Shown: positions 8,886 through 17,541 of the stretch, piece after piece
Layout of the letters: each line of letters starts with the position of its first letter
Position numbering within the stretch: the stretch's first letter is position 1
Source of the DNA: Dehalococcoidia bacterium
GTDB lineage: Bacteria > Chloroflexota > Dehalococcoidia > UBA2979
Length of the DNA stretch: 54,043 nt
Direction: 5' to 3'
Assembly (NCBI GenBank): GCA_009692685.1
Contig: SHYS01000010.1
Span: forward strand, 1 to 54,043
Made by a program: the position numbers and the translations under genes
The notes under the pieces: generated by a model
Told to the model about the DNA's origin: nothing
Databases searched by the model: none
The model's input: only the letters and a program-made list of their open reading frames with translations

Positions 8886-9046
8886 GTCGCCTCCGGAACT
8901 GGCCTTGAGGGCCGGAGCGCAGTCTAGCGAACCGGCACGCGCCGTCCAGTGCCCCGGGCACCATCCCGAGCGGTGCGAGGGGCCGTCGGGCGCGTGCTAC
9001 GATTCTGACCAGAATCCGTATCGATACTGCGCCGGAAGGGCCTCCC

Positions 9047-10249
9047 CTGCTCGAGATCTACAGCACGCACACGCGCCGCAAGGAGCTCTTCGAGCCCATC
9101 GAGCGCAACGTCGCGCGGATGTACGTCTGCGGTATCACCCCGTATGACGTCGGCCACCTCGGACATGCGCGCGTCTTCGTGTTCTTCGACGTGGTACGGT
9201 GCTACCTCGAATTTCAGGCACTCGACGTGCGGCACATCCAGAACATCACCGACATCGACGACGACATGGTGCGCGTCTCAAGGCGCGAGGGCATCTCGAT
9301 CCGCGAGCTGACGGACCGCAACCAGGCCATCTACCTCCGCGAGATGGACGCCCTCAACGTGCTGCGGCCGGACGCCTACCCCCGGGTGTCCGAGACCATC
9401 CCTGAGATCATCGAGCTTGTGCGCGCACTCCTCGAGGGCAGTCACGCCTACGAGGTGGACGGCTACGTCTTCTTCGACACGACGCGTACGCCGAACTTCG
9501 GCTCGCTCGTCGGCCTCGACCGCACCGGTCTGCGCGACTTCAAGAGCGACTCCATGCCGGCCGAGCCGCAGCACCTGAAGCGAGACCCGCTCGACTTCCT
9601 GGTGTGGCAACCCTCGGACGCCGAGGGGGCGACGTTCGACTCGCCCTGGGGACCTGGCCGTCCCGGGTGGCACATCGAGTGCTCGGCGATGGCTCAGACG
9701 GCGCTCGGTCCGCGCCTCGACATCCACGGCGGCGGCTCGGACCTCGCCTACCCGCACCACGAGAGCGAGATCGTGCAGTCGGAGGCAGCCACGGGACAGG
9801 CACCGTTCTGCGGCACCTGGATGCACGTCGGCACGGTGCAGCTCGAGCACGTCAAGATGTCGAAGTCACTCGGCAACCTCGTCAAGGTGAGCGACATCCT
9901 CGCCGATGGGCACACGCCGGACGCGGTGCGCCTCTACCTGCTCTCGAAGCAGTACCGGGCCGAGTTCAACTACGAACACGCCGAGATGCACGAGTGGGAC
10001 GACCGCGCGGCGCTGCTGCAGCGCGCGCTGCATGCCGCCGGCGGCCCGCGCGACGACTTACGAGTGCAGCACTTCCGGAACCAGTTCCAGGAAGCGATGG
10101 ATGACGACTTCGACACGAGGAAGGCGATCAGCGCCCTCCTCGATATTGCCACCGGCCTCGAGTCGCGTCAGTTCTACGCCGAAACCGCGGTGCCATCGCT
10201 CATCGAGCTGGCGAACGTCCTCGGACTCACGCTGGGTCGCAATGGGTAA
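9047..10249 (+). CDS. cysS: Short cysteinyl-tRNA synthetase or MshC-like cysteine ligase
   Basis: This class I synthetase has MYVCGITPYDVGHLGHARV, in which HLGH is the HIGH motif and Cys a zinc ligand. It also has WHIECSAM, GGGSDLAYPHHESE (remaining zinc ligands) and KMSKSLGN (KMSKS). It charges tRNA-Cys with cysteine, or joins cysteine to an amino sugar in MshC. At ~400 residues it is shorter than usual CysRS (~460) because the C-terminal anticodon-binding part is minimal, close to MshC length, but ITDIDDDMVRVS and WMHVGTVQLEHVKMSKSLGN fit CysRS as well. No ATG precedes the conserved N-terminus (LLEIYSTHTRRKELFEPIE); CTG 9047 has GGAAGG upstream, so a rare CTG start is proposed. Translation from ATG 9119 would remove conserved residues. 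Confidence 0.82.
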   Translation: MLEIYSTHTRRKELFEPIERNVARMYVCGITPYDVGHLGHARVFVFFDVVRCYLEFQALDVRHIQNITDIDDDMVRVSRREGISIRELTDRNQAIYLREMDALNVLRPDAYPRVSETIPEIIELVRALLEGSHAYEVDGYVFFDTTRTPNFGSLVGLDRTGLRDFKSDSMPAEPQHLKRDPLDFLVWQPSDAEGATFDSPWGPGRPGWHIECSAMAQTALGPRLDIHGGGSDLAYPHHESEIVQSEAATGQAPFCGTWMHVGTVQLEHVKMSKSLGNLVKVSDILADGHTPDAVRLYLLSKQYRAEFNYEHAEMHEWDDRAALLQRALHAAGGPRDDLRVQHFRNQFQEAMDDDFDTRKAISALLDIATGLESRQFYAETAVPSLIELANVLGLTLGRNG

Positions 10250-10250
10250 T

Positions 10251-10286
10251 CACTCTCCAAGGTGACATTGGTCACCTTGGAGAGTG
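10251..10286. terminator. Perfect 16-bp stem terminator after cysS
   Basis: CACTCTCCAAGGTGAC (10251-10266) and GTCACCTTGGAGAGTG (10271-10286) pair perfectly around loop ATTG, beginning 2 bp after the TAA of the synthetase gene. No U-run follows. The position and symmetry make termination the likely role. Confidence 0.85.
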
Positions 10287-10371
10287 CCAGGACAGGACAT
10301 TCTGGTATCGCTCACGCCAACCAGCGCCCTACGGTGGCGACTGCCTCAGTTGGCCGCTTACCGGAGGACCG

Positions 10372-11494
10372 ATGGCGCTGAACATTCAATCTCTCGATCG
10401 ACGCACGATGCTGAAACGCCTCGGTGCGTTCGGCATCGTCGCTCCGTTTGGCGCCCTGGCCGCCTGTACGGACGAGGAGCGTACGCCATCGGTGGCTACT
10501 GCCCCGACGGCTACGGCGAGCCCTGCGGATTCGATGGACCACTCCGCACCACTCGGCGGTGCGAGCGCCACCGCAAAGGCCCAGGCACACGTGACGCTGG
10601 ACTACATGCTGGTGCCTGAGATGGCGCCTCCGATCACGCGGACCAGCCCCGCAGAGGTCACCATCAAGCTCGAAGCGCGCGATGTGCGCGCCCGCCTTGC
10701 CGAGGGCGTGGGATACGACTTCTGGACATTCAACGGCAGTGTGCCAGGCCCCATGCTGCGAGTGCGGCAGGACGACATGGCAACGCTCAGCCTGACGAAC
10801 AAGCTGGGAAACAGCGCCGGTCACAACATCGACCTGCACGCGGTGACCGGTCCGGAGGCGGCGTAACGCTGTCGAACGTTGGTGTGGGCCAGACGAAGGC
10901 GTTCCGATTCAAGGCGACGCATCCCGGCGTGTTCGTCTACCACTGCGCGACGGCGCCGATTCCGCTCCACATCTCGAACGGGATGTACGGTCTGATCGTG
11001 GTTGCGCCCGCCGAGGGGCTCGCCAAGGTCAACCGTGAGTTCTACGTGTGCCAGGGCGAGGTGTACACGTAGGGCAAGACCGGTGACCACGGCCTCCAGA
11101 CCTTCGACCTAGACGCGATGGCCGCTGAGCACCCGAACTACGTCGTCTTCAACGGTGCCGTCGGCTCCGTGACGGGAGATCGAGCGCTCAAGGCGAAGGT
11201 GGGCGAGCGCGTCCGCATCTGGTTCGGCGTCGGCGGACCGAACCTCACCTCAAGCTTCCACGTCGCGGCGAGATCTTCGACCGCGCCGCGACGTGGGGAT
11301 CACTGACCTCGATCGCCGAGCACGTCCAGATGATCTCGGTCGCGCCGGGCGGCGCCACGATGGTGGAGTTCGGGGTCGAGGTTCCCGGAACCTACACACT
11401 GGTCGACCACGCGTTGAGTCGCGCCTCGAAGGGCGGCGCCGGTCAGCTGGTCGTCGAAGGGACGGCCGTCCCCGACATGTACAACCCCGCGTAA
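10372..11494 (+). pseudogene. nirK: Decayed copper nitrite reductase (NirK-type)
   Basis: The combined frames give a full two-domain cupredoxin enzyme (~370 residues) that would reduce nitrite to NO outside the membrane. A twin-arginine signal (RRTMLKRLGAFG) ends in a lipobox-like LAAC. Type 1 copper ligands are intact (FVYHCATAPIPLHISNGM) and type 2 ligands remain ([31 protein letters not shown]). The coding is broken by a single-base loss near 10850 (PGGG region), a TAG at 11070-11072 inside EVYT*GKTGDHG, and a second single-base loss near 11265, just after SFHV. The normal end is DMYNPA then TAA. With three lesions it is a pseudogene; ligand conservation shows the decay is recent. Confidence 0.85.
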
Positions 11495-11541
11495 GCGGCG
11501 GAACACGATGGGGAGGCGGACTGTCGACTCCCCCTCTCCAC

Positions 11542-12600
11542 TCATACCCCGACGGCAGCCGCCTCGCGGTCCAGCGACTTCACGATGTCCACGACACGAC
11601 CGAGAGTTTCGAGGCGTTCGGCGAGCGTGTTGCCCGCCGGGTCGACTCGTAGCGTCGTGATGCCGCAGTCCCGGTAGGCCTTGATGCGGTCGCGGACCAT
11701 CGATTCGTCGCCGATGAGACGGGCGGCGATGACCATCTCGTCGGGGATAGTGGCGCGCGCCTCGTCGCGCTTGCCGGAGAGCCAGAGGCGCTGGACCTCC
11801 TTGCAGACATCGCGCCAGCCCTGCCTCGAGTAGGCGTCGTTGTAGAAGTTGTGTTGCATCGAGCCCATCGCGCCGAGGCTGAAGGCGAGCCCGCGCCGCC
11901 CGCGCTCGATGGCCGCCGCGAGGTCGTCGGTGAACTCAACGCCGCCACCGGCGCAGAGGTCGATGTCGGCGAGGGTGCGGCCGGCCTTCGCAGCACCTCT
12001 CGCGATGTGCTCGAAGAAAATGTCCGCGTGCTCCGGGATGAACGAACCACCGAGCCAGCCCTCGCAGAGCTCGCCGCACATCTCGAGGTTCTTCGGCCCG
12101 AGGGCCGCGAGGTAGATCGGGATCTCGACGGGTGTCGCCTCGGAGCGGAGAGCCTTGCCCTCGCCGCCCTCGATCGGTAGCCGGTGGAACTCACCGTCGT
12201 AGGCCACGACCTGACCGCGACTGACCATGCGCACGATGTCAATGAGCTCACGGGTGCGCTTGAGCGGCTTGTTGAACTTGATGCCATGCCAGCCCTCGAT
12301 GACCTGCGGTCCGCTGCTGCCGATGCCGAGGATAAAGCGCCCGTTGGAGGCGCCCAGCATTGCCATGGAGGTCATGCCGACCAGCGCCGGCGTGCGCGTC
12401 CCGAGCTGCAGGATGCCGGTGCCCAGCTTGATCGTCGAGGTCTGCGGAGCGAGGAAGGCGAGCGGCGTGATAACGTCGTGCGCCCATGCCTCGGCGGACC
12501 ACGCCTGATCCACACCCAGGCGCTCGGCCTCGATGGTGTAGGTGGCAAGCTCCTGCCAGTCGAAGATGGGGGTCCGGTGGAACCCGATGGCGATGCGCAT
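11542..12600 (-). CDS. LLM-class F420-dependent oxidoreductase
   Basis: This 352-residue TIM-barrel protein begins MRIAIGFHRTPIFDWQELA, with ERLGVDQAWSAEAWAHD and KLGTGILQLGTRTPALVGMT, the profile of luciferase-like F420-dependent enzymes; RFILGIGSSGPQVIEGWHG is characteristic of this subgroup. It would use reduced F420 to reduce or oxidise a small organic substrate that cannot be named. ATG 12600 follows GGAGG, so the longer upstream frame was rejected. It is about 45% similar by eye to the LLM gene at 52810 (shared IEAERLG, GARTPAL/GTRTPAL, QVIEGWHG motifs), suggesting paralogues. F420 genes npdG and cofE lie at 20463-21895. Confidence 0.9.
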   Translation of the reverse strand: MRIAIGFHRTPIFDWQELATYTIEAERLGVDQAWSAEAWAHDVITPLAFLAPQTSTIKLGTGILQLGTRTPALVGMTSMAMLGASNGRFILGIGSSGPQVIEGWHGIKFNKPLKRTRELIDIVRMVSRGQVVAYDGEFHRLPIEGGEGKALRSEATPVEIPIYLAALGPKNLEMCGELCEGWLGGSFIPEHADIFFEHIARGAAKAGRTLADIDLCAGGGVEFTDDLAAAIERGRRGLAFSLGAMGSMQHNFYNDAYSRQGWRDVCKEVQRLWLSGKRDEARATIPDEMVIAARLIGDESMVRDRIKAYRDCGITTLRVDPAGNTLAERLETLGRVVDIVKSLDREAAAVGV

Positions 12601-12698
12601 GGCGTCCTCCGAGGTATGACGTGCGATTCCTGCTGGCCTCGTGTGGACGATAGCAATCTCAGAGCGCTCGGGGCCACCTGACGCCCGCGAGCCCGCCG

Positions 12699-13919
12699 AT
12701 GTCACAACGGGCTGCGTTCGATACGTTGGTCCCGATGCACCTCCCGCCCCGCCTCCATCCCGGACAGCTGCTTACCATCGGTGTGGTCACGCTGCTGCTG
12801 GTAGCCGTACTCGTGATCGCCCCGGCGACGCTGCATTTCGAGGCGCCGCGCACGGAGACGGTCTCGCGCACCGTCAACGGCACGGTCGTCCGCGTCCTGG
12901 ACGAGCACATCGATACGTCACCACTCGGCGAGACACTCAATCGCACCGTCGAGGTGGCGACCGAGGCGCGACTGGTAACCGTGCAACAACAACTCACCTC
13001 CCACAGCGAACGCATGCTGGCGGCCACCCCCGGGGATCGCATGCTGCTCACCATTGCGGACGGCCCCGACGGGGAGGCGACGTTCTTCATCGTTGATCGC
13101 GTTCGGCGTCCTATGCTGGTGCTGCTTGCGGCGACTTTCTCGCTGCTGGTGGTGGCCATCGGCGGCTGGCAGGGTCTGCGCTCGCTGGTGGGGCTGGCGG
13201 TCAGCTTCGCCGTGATCCTGCGGTTCGTCGTGCCGGGCGTGATCGCCGGCTACAGCCCGGTTGGAATAGCGGCAGTGGGCTCGCTGGCGGTCATGGCCGC
13301 AACGCTGACCCTGACACGGGGCGCAACCGTCCGCAGCGCCACCGCCTTCGCGGGCACGGCCTTTGCGCTCCTGCTCACCGTGCTCCTCGCCAGCGGCACA
13401 TTCGCGATCGCGCGCATCAGCGGGCTGGCGGAAGAGAACGCGCTGACCGTGGGCGCGATCTTCGGAGGCATCGACCATCGAGGCCTGCTGCTCGCCGGCA
13501 TTGTGATCGGCGCACTGGGCGTACTGGATGACGTGACGATGGCGCAGTCTTCGACCGTGTTCGAGCTGCAGCGGGCGAACCCCACGCTCGGCGCGGAGGA
13601 GCTCTTCCTGCGCGGGATGGTAGTCGGCCGCGACCACATCGCGTCGACGGTGAACACGCTGGTACTCGCATACGCCGGGGCGTCACTGCCGTTGTTGCTG
13701 CTCTTGCTGACAGCAGCCGAGCCACTGGGCACGATGGTGAACCGCGAGATCCTAGCGGTGGAGATCATCCGCTCCCTGACCGGCAGCATCGGGCTCGTGG
13801 CGGCGGTGCCGTTCACGACACTTGTCGCGGCATTCGTGGCGGCGCATTACGAGCACACGCCCCCGCCTCCCGTCGGCTCAGCAGCGCTCCGGAGCGCATG
13901 CAGGGCCGGCAGGACGTAG
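12699..13919 (+). CDS. YibE/F family membrane protein
   Basis: The ~400-residue protein has one N-terminal helix, a ~90-residue extracytoplasmic domain (EAPRTETVSRTVNGTVVRVL onward), then about seven helices. These include LRSLVGLAVSFAVILRFVVP and the conserved GVLDDVTMAQSSTVFELQR, which is diagnostic for YibE/F proteins. Their function is not established; roles in membrane transport have been suggested. The start may be ATG 12699 or ATG 12735, which directly precedes the first helix; neither has a strong Shine-Dalgarno. It is divergent from the LLM gene, sharing a ~100-bp spacer, and ends with TAG. Confidence 0.82.
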   Translation: MSQRAAFDTLVPMHLPPRLHPGQLLTIGVVTLLLVAVLVIAPATLHFEAPRTETVSRTVNGTVVRVLDEHIDTSPLGETLNRTVEVATEARLVTVQQQLTSHSERMLAATPGDRMLLTIADGPDGEATFFIVDRVRRPMLVLLAATFSLLVVAIGGWQGLRSLVGLAVSFAVILRFVVPGVIAGYSPVGIAAVGSLAVMAATLTLTRGATVRSATAFAGTAFALLLTVLLASGTFAIARISGLAEENALTVGAIFGGIDHRGLLLAGIVIGALGVLDDVTMAQSSTVFELQRANPTLGAEELFLRGMVVGRDHIASTVNTLVLAYAGASLPLLLLLLTAAEPLGTMVNREILAVEIIRSLTGSIGLVAAVPFTTLVAAFVAAHYEHTPPPPVGSAALRSACRAGRT

Positions 13920-14038
13920 GTCCGCTCACGCGGGAAGCCGTCAACCAGGTACCAGAAGTCTGATGTCACCCGTGGAGTATAGGTTCGAGCGTCCTCCGCG
14001 CCGTGGGAGTGGCAGACGCGGTATCGGACCGGCGGCCG

Positions 14039-14584
14039 TTATGGTCTTTCGCCCCAGACGTGGCGCTCCTCGATGCCCGCCGCACGGTACTTCATAGCGT
14101 TGGCGTGGTAGCCGGTATCAGGGTCCGCCTGGCGCGCCTTGCGAGCAGCGATCTGGTCCGGCCGCGCGGGCCGGATGACGCCAGGCACCCCCATGACGAT
14201 GGAATACGGCGGCACAACCTCACGAGGAGGTACGAGCGCGTTCGCGGCGATGATCGAGCCCTCGCCGATGATCGCACCGTCGAGGATGGTGCTGTTGTTA
14301 CCCAGCAGCACGAAGTCCCCAACCTCCTTGCAATGGATGACGACTGAGTGCCCGATGGTGATGTTGTTGCCGAGCGTCACACCCTCGCCCGAGTGGATGA
14401 CGACGTTGTCCTCGACGTGGACGTTCTCGCCGATCCGGATCGAGTTGAAGTCGCCTCGAATGACCGCACCCGGCCAGACGGTGGAACGAGCGCCAATCAC
14501 GACGTCACCGATGACGAACGACCCCGGGCCGATCCACGTGCTCTCCTCGATCTTCGGGACCTTGCCTTCGAACGGAATCAGCAT
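14039..14584 (-). CDS. Gamma-class carbonic anhydrase-like protein
   Basis: This 181-residue left-handed beta-helix protein consists of hexapeptide repeats (VIGDVVIGARSTVWPGAVIR, IRIGENVHVEDN). The zinc-binding histidines are present in VVIHSGEG and GHSVVIHC, as in the gamma carbonic anhydrase/PaaY/YrdA family. Members hydrate CO2 or are inactive relatives, so carbonic anhydrase activity is possible but unproven. ATG 14584 overlaps the sppA stop by one base (TGATG) with GGGAGGG upstream inside sppA; the two genes are translationally coupled. Confidence 0.88.
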   Translation of the reverse strand: MLIPFEGKVPKIEESTWIGPGSFVIGDVVIGARSTVWPGAVIRGDFNSIRIGENVHVEDNVVIHSGEGVTLGNNITIGHSVVIHCKEVGDFVLLGNNSTILDGAIIGEGSIIAANALVPPREVVPPYSIVMGVPGVIRPARPDQIAARKARQADPDTGYHANAMKYRAAGIEERHVWGERP

Positions 14585-15426
14585 CAACGCCCTCCCGAGG
14601 GACCGGTGTACATGTAGTAGTAGCCACCATCGGTGGGCTGACCCAACTGACCGAGGAGCAGGCCAAGCAGTCCCCCGCCGCCGAGGCCGGCCATAGCGCC
14701 TCGAGAGACCAGCAACTCTCGCAGGGAGCGCTTCGGGCGGACGTTACGAACGCGTCGAGGTGACCCGGTGCGCGCCGCCAGCCAGTCGATGGCGTCATCG
14801 AGGTCGCCGAGGCTATCGATCAGGTGGTTCCGGACTGCGTCACCGGCGGTGAATACCTCACCCGTCGCGAGTGCACGGGCGTCATCGGCGGTCAGCCCCC
14901 GGGCACGCGCGACGTCATCGACGAACACGTCGTACATGTCGTCGAGGAGATGCTGTTCCTTCGCCTTCTCCTCGGCCGTGGGCTCACGAAACGGCGAAAG
15001 CATGTCCTTGAGGCGGCCGGACTTCCCAACATCCATGCGCACTCCAAGGCGAGCCAACGCCTCATAGATCAGCGGGCGGTAGGCGATGACCCCGATCGAC
15101 CCGACCAGCGCCGAGGGTTGCGCGATGATGCGCTCCGCTGCGCTCGCAATCATGTAGCCGCCCGAAGCGGCGATTGAGCCGACGAAAGCGAGGACCGGCT
15201 TTTCCTGTCGCAATCGCCGCGCCGCGCGCGTCACCATCTCGGAACCTCCGGCGGATCCACCGGGCGAATCGATGTTGAGGATGACCCCTCGGACGGAGCT
15301 ATCCTCGCGGAGCCGCATCAGCAGGCGCGCGTACTCGAGGGGCCGAATGGCAGGTCCGATGGCACCCTGCAGATCGACGACCACAAGTCCGGCAGGACGG
15401 ACGCGCTCGAGGATGTCGTCGAGCAT
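14584..15426 (-). CDS. sppA: Signal peptide peptidase SppA-type serine protease
   Basis: The 280-residue protein is of the single-domain SppA type (about half of E. coli SppA). Features are VILNIDSPGGSAGGSE, the nucleophile serine in IAASGGYMIASAAERI, and the general-base lysine in GKSGRLKDMLSPFRE. It degrades signal peptides or membrane-protein fragments at the membrane. No N-terminal transmembrane segment is evident; instead the C-terminus is glycine/tyrosine-rich (GLGGGGLLGLLLGQLG) and could associate with membrane. ATG 15426 has GAGGAG five bases upstream. It forms a two-gene operon with the carbonic anhydrase-like gene. Confidence 0.9.
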   Translation of the reverse strand: MLDDILERVRPAGLVVVDLQGAIGPAIRPLEYARLLMRLREDSSVRGVILNIDSPGGSAGGSEMVTRAARRLRQEKPVLAFVGSIAASGGYMIASAAERIIAQPSALVGSIGVIAYRPLIYEALARLGVRMDVGKSGRLKDMLSPFREPTAEEKAKEQHLLDDMYDVFVDDVARARGLTADDARALATGEVFTAGDAVRNHLIDSLGDLDDAIDWLAARTGSPRRVRNVRPKRSLRELLVSRGAMAGLGGGGLLGLLLGQLGQPTDGGYYYMYTGPSGGR

Positions 15427-15813
15427 GTGAACTCCTCAGCGCAAATGCCTTCGAGTCGCAAGATTCGAATCTGGCGCCAGACGCCGAGTGTACGTCAGTG
15501 GCTCGGGTGTGGCTGTATTCAATCAGGTTTGGTCAAACATAAGAGCAACATATGATTCCAGCGATGGGTTACCCTGCGGCCGCCGGCCTCGACCGCGCGG
15601 ACCGCACTGATCGGGCACAGATCGAAGCGAAATCGAATTCACTGGCGCGACTCGCGCACACACCTCCCACCCTTCTGCTGGCACGCTGAGGAGCGGGGAT
15701 CATGACAACGACAGCCACGAGCGGAGCCTCGGTGCAGGCGTCAGGCAAGCTGCGACCATCTCAGACATCGAACTCGTCCGCGCAGCGCCGCGCGTAGCAC
15801 GGCGGACCACTCG
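15427..15813. other. 387-bp intergenic region with a small candidate ORF
   Basis: This divergent spacer between sppA and the protease-like lipoprotein is locally less GC-rich. It holds the palindrome AGATTCGAATCT (15461-15472) and a possible 31-codon ORF (15702-15797, ATG with GAGGAG upstream, serine/threonine-rich, TAG stop). Promoters for both flanking genes should lie here but no clear -35/-10 pair stands out. The small ORF matches nothing I recognise and could be a leader peptide or chance. Confidence 0.4.
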
Positions 15814-17457
15814 ATGGAGCGAGTACGCCCCGAGGCCGCTGGCCTCGTAACCACCGCCGCGCGAGCACTGCGGTGGCCTGTGCTGCTGTTCGCCCTTGGC
15901 CTCATCATGGGCGGCTGCAAAACTGCTGCCGAGTTGATCCCTGGTGACGAATCCCAGGCGATCGCGATACCACGCCCAACTCCGGCCCCCGTCCTGGCAC
16001 CACCAATCCTCCCGCCGACGCGACTGCAGCTCGGTGGCGACCGCACCACGGCGAATAAGCTCGCCGTTACCGATGCAGAACTCGCCCTTTCCGTCGTCCG
16101 TATCGAAGCGAAACAGGGCTCGAACATGGTACGCGCAGGCACCGGGGTGGTCGTGGATGGGCCACAGCGCCTGATTCTCACCTCCTATCAGGTGGTGGAA
16201 CCGTTCGCGGCAGACGGCACCCGGGCCTGGAGTGCGCTCGAGATCGCCACAACGCGCAACGTTGGGGAGGCACCGCAGGCGGCGTACCTCGGTCAGGTGG
16301 TGCGGGCCGACCCCGAACTCGGGCTGGCGGTAGTACGCGCCATGCGCCGCCTCGATGGCGCGCCGCTGAACGCCACGGAATTCGACCTGCCGTCCGTGAC
16401 TCTCGGCGGCGCGGCGCGCGCGGCGCGCGGGGACACTATCCGAATCCTGGGATACGCGGGCATCGAAGGCGGCCGCTCCGAAGCATCCTCACTCGTAGCG
16501 ACGGAGGCGGCCGTCCTCGGATTTCGCGGCGGCGTTGGCGTCGCGGGCGTCGCGTGGCTGAAGACCCAGGCACGTGTGCCTTCCGGACAGAACGGAGCGC
16601 CGGTCTTCGATCCACAGGGACGCCTCCTCGGTACGATGCTCCAGGTCGCGTACTCACCGGTGGCGCCAGCCGGCCAGGTGCGCCCCGTCACTCTCGCCAC
16701 GCGGCTCATCGATGACGCTCGACAGGCCGGTCCTGAGGCCGTCTACGCGGCGCCAATGTTCCGCCGCGGCGCGTTCGCCACTGGCCCGGTCGTCACGCGA
16801 CCTGCGTTCGCCGAGAACCAGCTCGAAAACGGCAACGGCGATCTCTTCGATTACACCGAGACGTACCCGGACTCCCTGACCACGCTCAACTACGAGTTCG
16901 TACTCCAGGGCGCCGCGCCCGGAACGCTGGTCGAAGAGCGCTGGTTCCTCAACGGGGTCATGCAAGACGGACTCTCGTCCTCGGTACCGTGGGCGGGCGG
17001 CGCATTCGAGGTGGTCACCGACCGATTGAAGGCGCCGGCCGGACGTGTCCTGCAGGCGGGCACATGGCGGCTGGAGGTGTGGGCCGGCCGTGAAATGCGA
17101 ACCGCCGCCGAGGCACACATTGGATCAGCGCAGCGGCGCCAGCCGGCTGCAACCGAGTTCCGGTTCGGAAGCACGAGCAACATCGACGGCACGCCACGCG
17201 ATCCCGCCCGCCCGACCATGCCTCAGATCCTGGCCACGTTCCAGTACGAACAAGCAGGGGGCGCCCATCGCCTGCGCTGGATCGTCTTGCACGACGCGCA
17301 GGTGGCGTACCAGTCACCCTCGGTACCGTGGGAGGGCGGCGAGTCCGGGACATGGTGGGTTGGATATTCGCCCGGCACGAACATCGGCAGCGGTACTTGG
17401 GAGTTCGAAGTCTACCTCGACGACCAGGTGATCGGCACCGACGGCCTGCGCTTCTAA
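15814..17457 (+). CDS. Trypsin-fold lipoprotein lacking the catalytic triad (pseudoprotease)
   Basis: The 547-residue exported lipoprotein has helix LRWPVLLFALGLIMGGC with lipobox cysteine near residue 35, then a proline-rich linker. Residues ~85-300 follow the HtrA/trypsin-2 pattern, but each catalytic position is replaced: ILTSYQVVE has Gln126 for His, DPELGLAVV has Gly170 for Asp, and SGQNGAPVFDPQG has Asn260 for Ser. The fold motifs around them are kept and the frame is intact, so a binding or scaffold role is more likely than decay. Residues ~330-547 hold two similar beta-rich modules, each with a SVPW-GG motif and a W-E-V motif, of unknown function. ATG 15814 lacks a strong Shine-Dalgarno. 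Confidence 0.75.
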   Translation: MERVRPEAAGLVTTAARALRWPVLLFALGLIMGGCKTAAELIPGDESQAIAIPRPTPAPVLAPPILPPTRLQLGGDRTTANKLAVTDAELALSVVRIEAKQGSNMVRAGTGVVVDGPQRLILTSYQVVEPFAADGTRAWSALEIATTRNVGEAPQAAYLGQVVRADPELGLAVVRAMRRLDGAPLNATEFDLPSVTLGGAARAARGDTIRILGYAGIEGGRSEASSLVATEAAVLGFRGGVGVAGVAWLKTQARVPSGQNGAPVFDPQGRLLGTMLQVAYSPVAPAGQVRPVTLATRLIDDARQAGPEAVYAAPMFRRGAFATGPVVTRPAFAENQLENGNGDLFDYTETYPDSLTTLNYEFVLQGAAPGTLVEERWFLNGVMQDGLSSSVPWAGGAFEVVTDRLKAPAGRVLQAGTWRLEVWAGREMRTAAEAHIGSAQRRQPAATEFRFGSTSNIDGTPRDPARPTMPQILATFQYEQAGGAHRLRWIVLHDAQVAYQSPSVPWEGGESGTWWVGYSPGTNIGSGTWEFEVYLDDQVIGTDGLRF

Positions 17458-17477
17458 GATCCCTCACCTCGGCACGT

Positions 17478-17520
17478 AGATACATCGAGAGCGCTCCGTA
17501 CGGATGCCCTCGATGTATCT
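17478..17520. terminator. 12-bp inverted repeat with internal palindrome between convergent genes
   Basis: AGATACATCGAG (17478-17489) and CTCGATGTATCT (17509-17520) are perfect complements; the 19-nt loop contains palindrome TCCGTACGGA. It lies between stops at 17457 (+) and 17542 (-) and is likely a bidirectional terminator. Confidence 0.75.
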
Positions 17521-17541
17521 GCCGGGAACCATGGTCAGCGG

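Noticed and set aside
9001..9016. T-box leader for cysS (GATTCT-GACC-AGAATC hairpin)
   Set aside because: Only a 6-bp hairpin; no T-box sequence or specifier loop can be recognised.
15461..15472. tRNA T-arm-like GATTCGAATC
   Set aside because: It is a simple palindrome; no acceptor, D or anticodon stems can be built around it.
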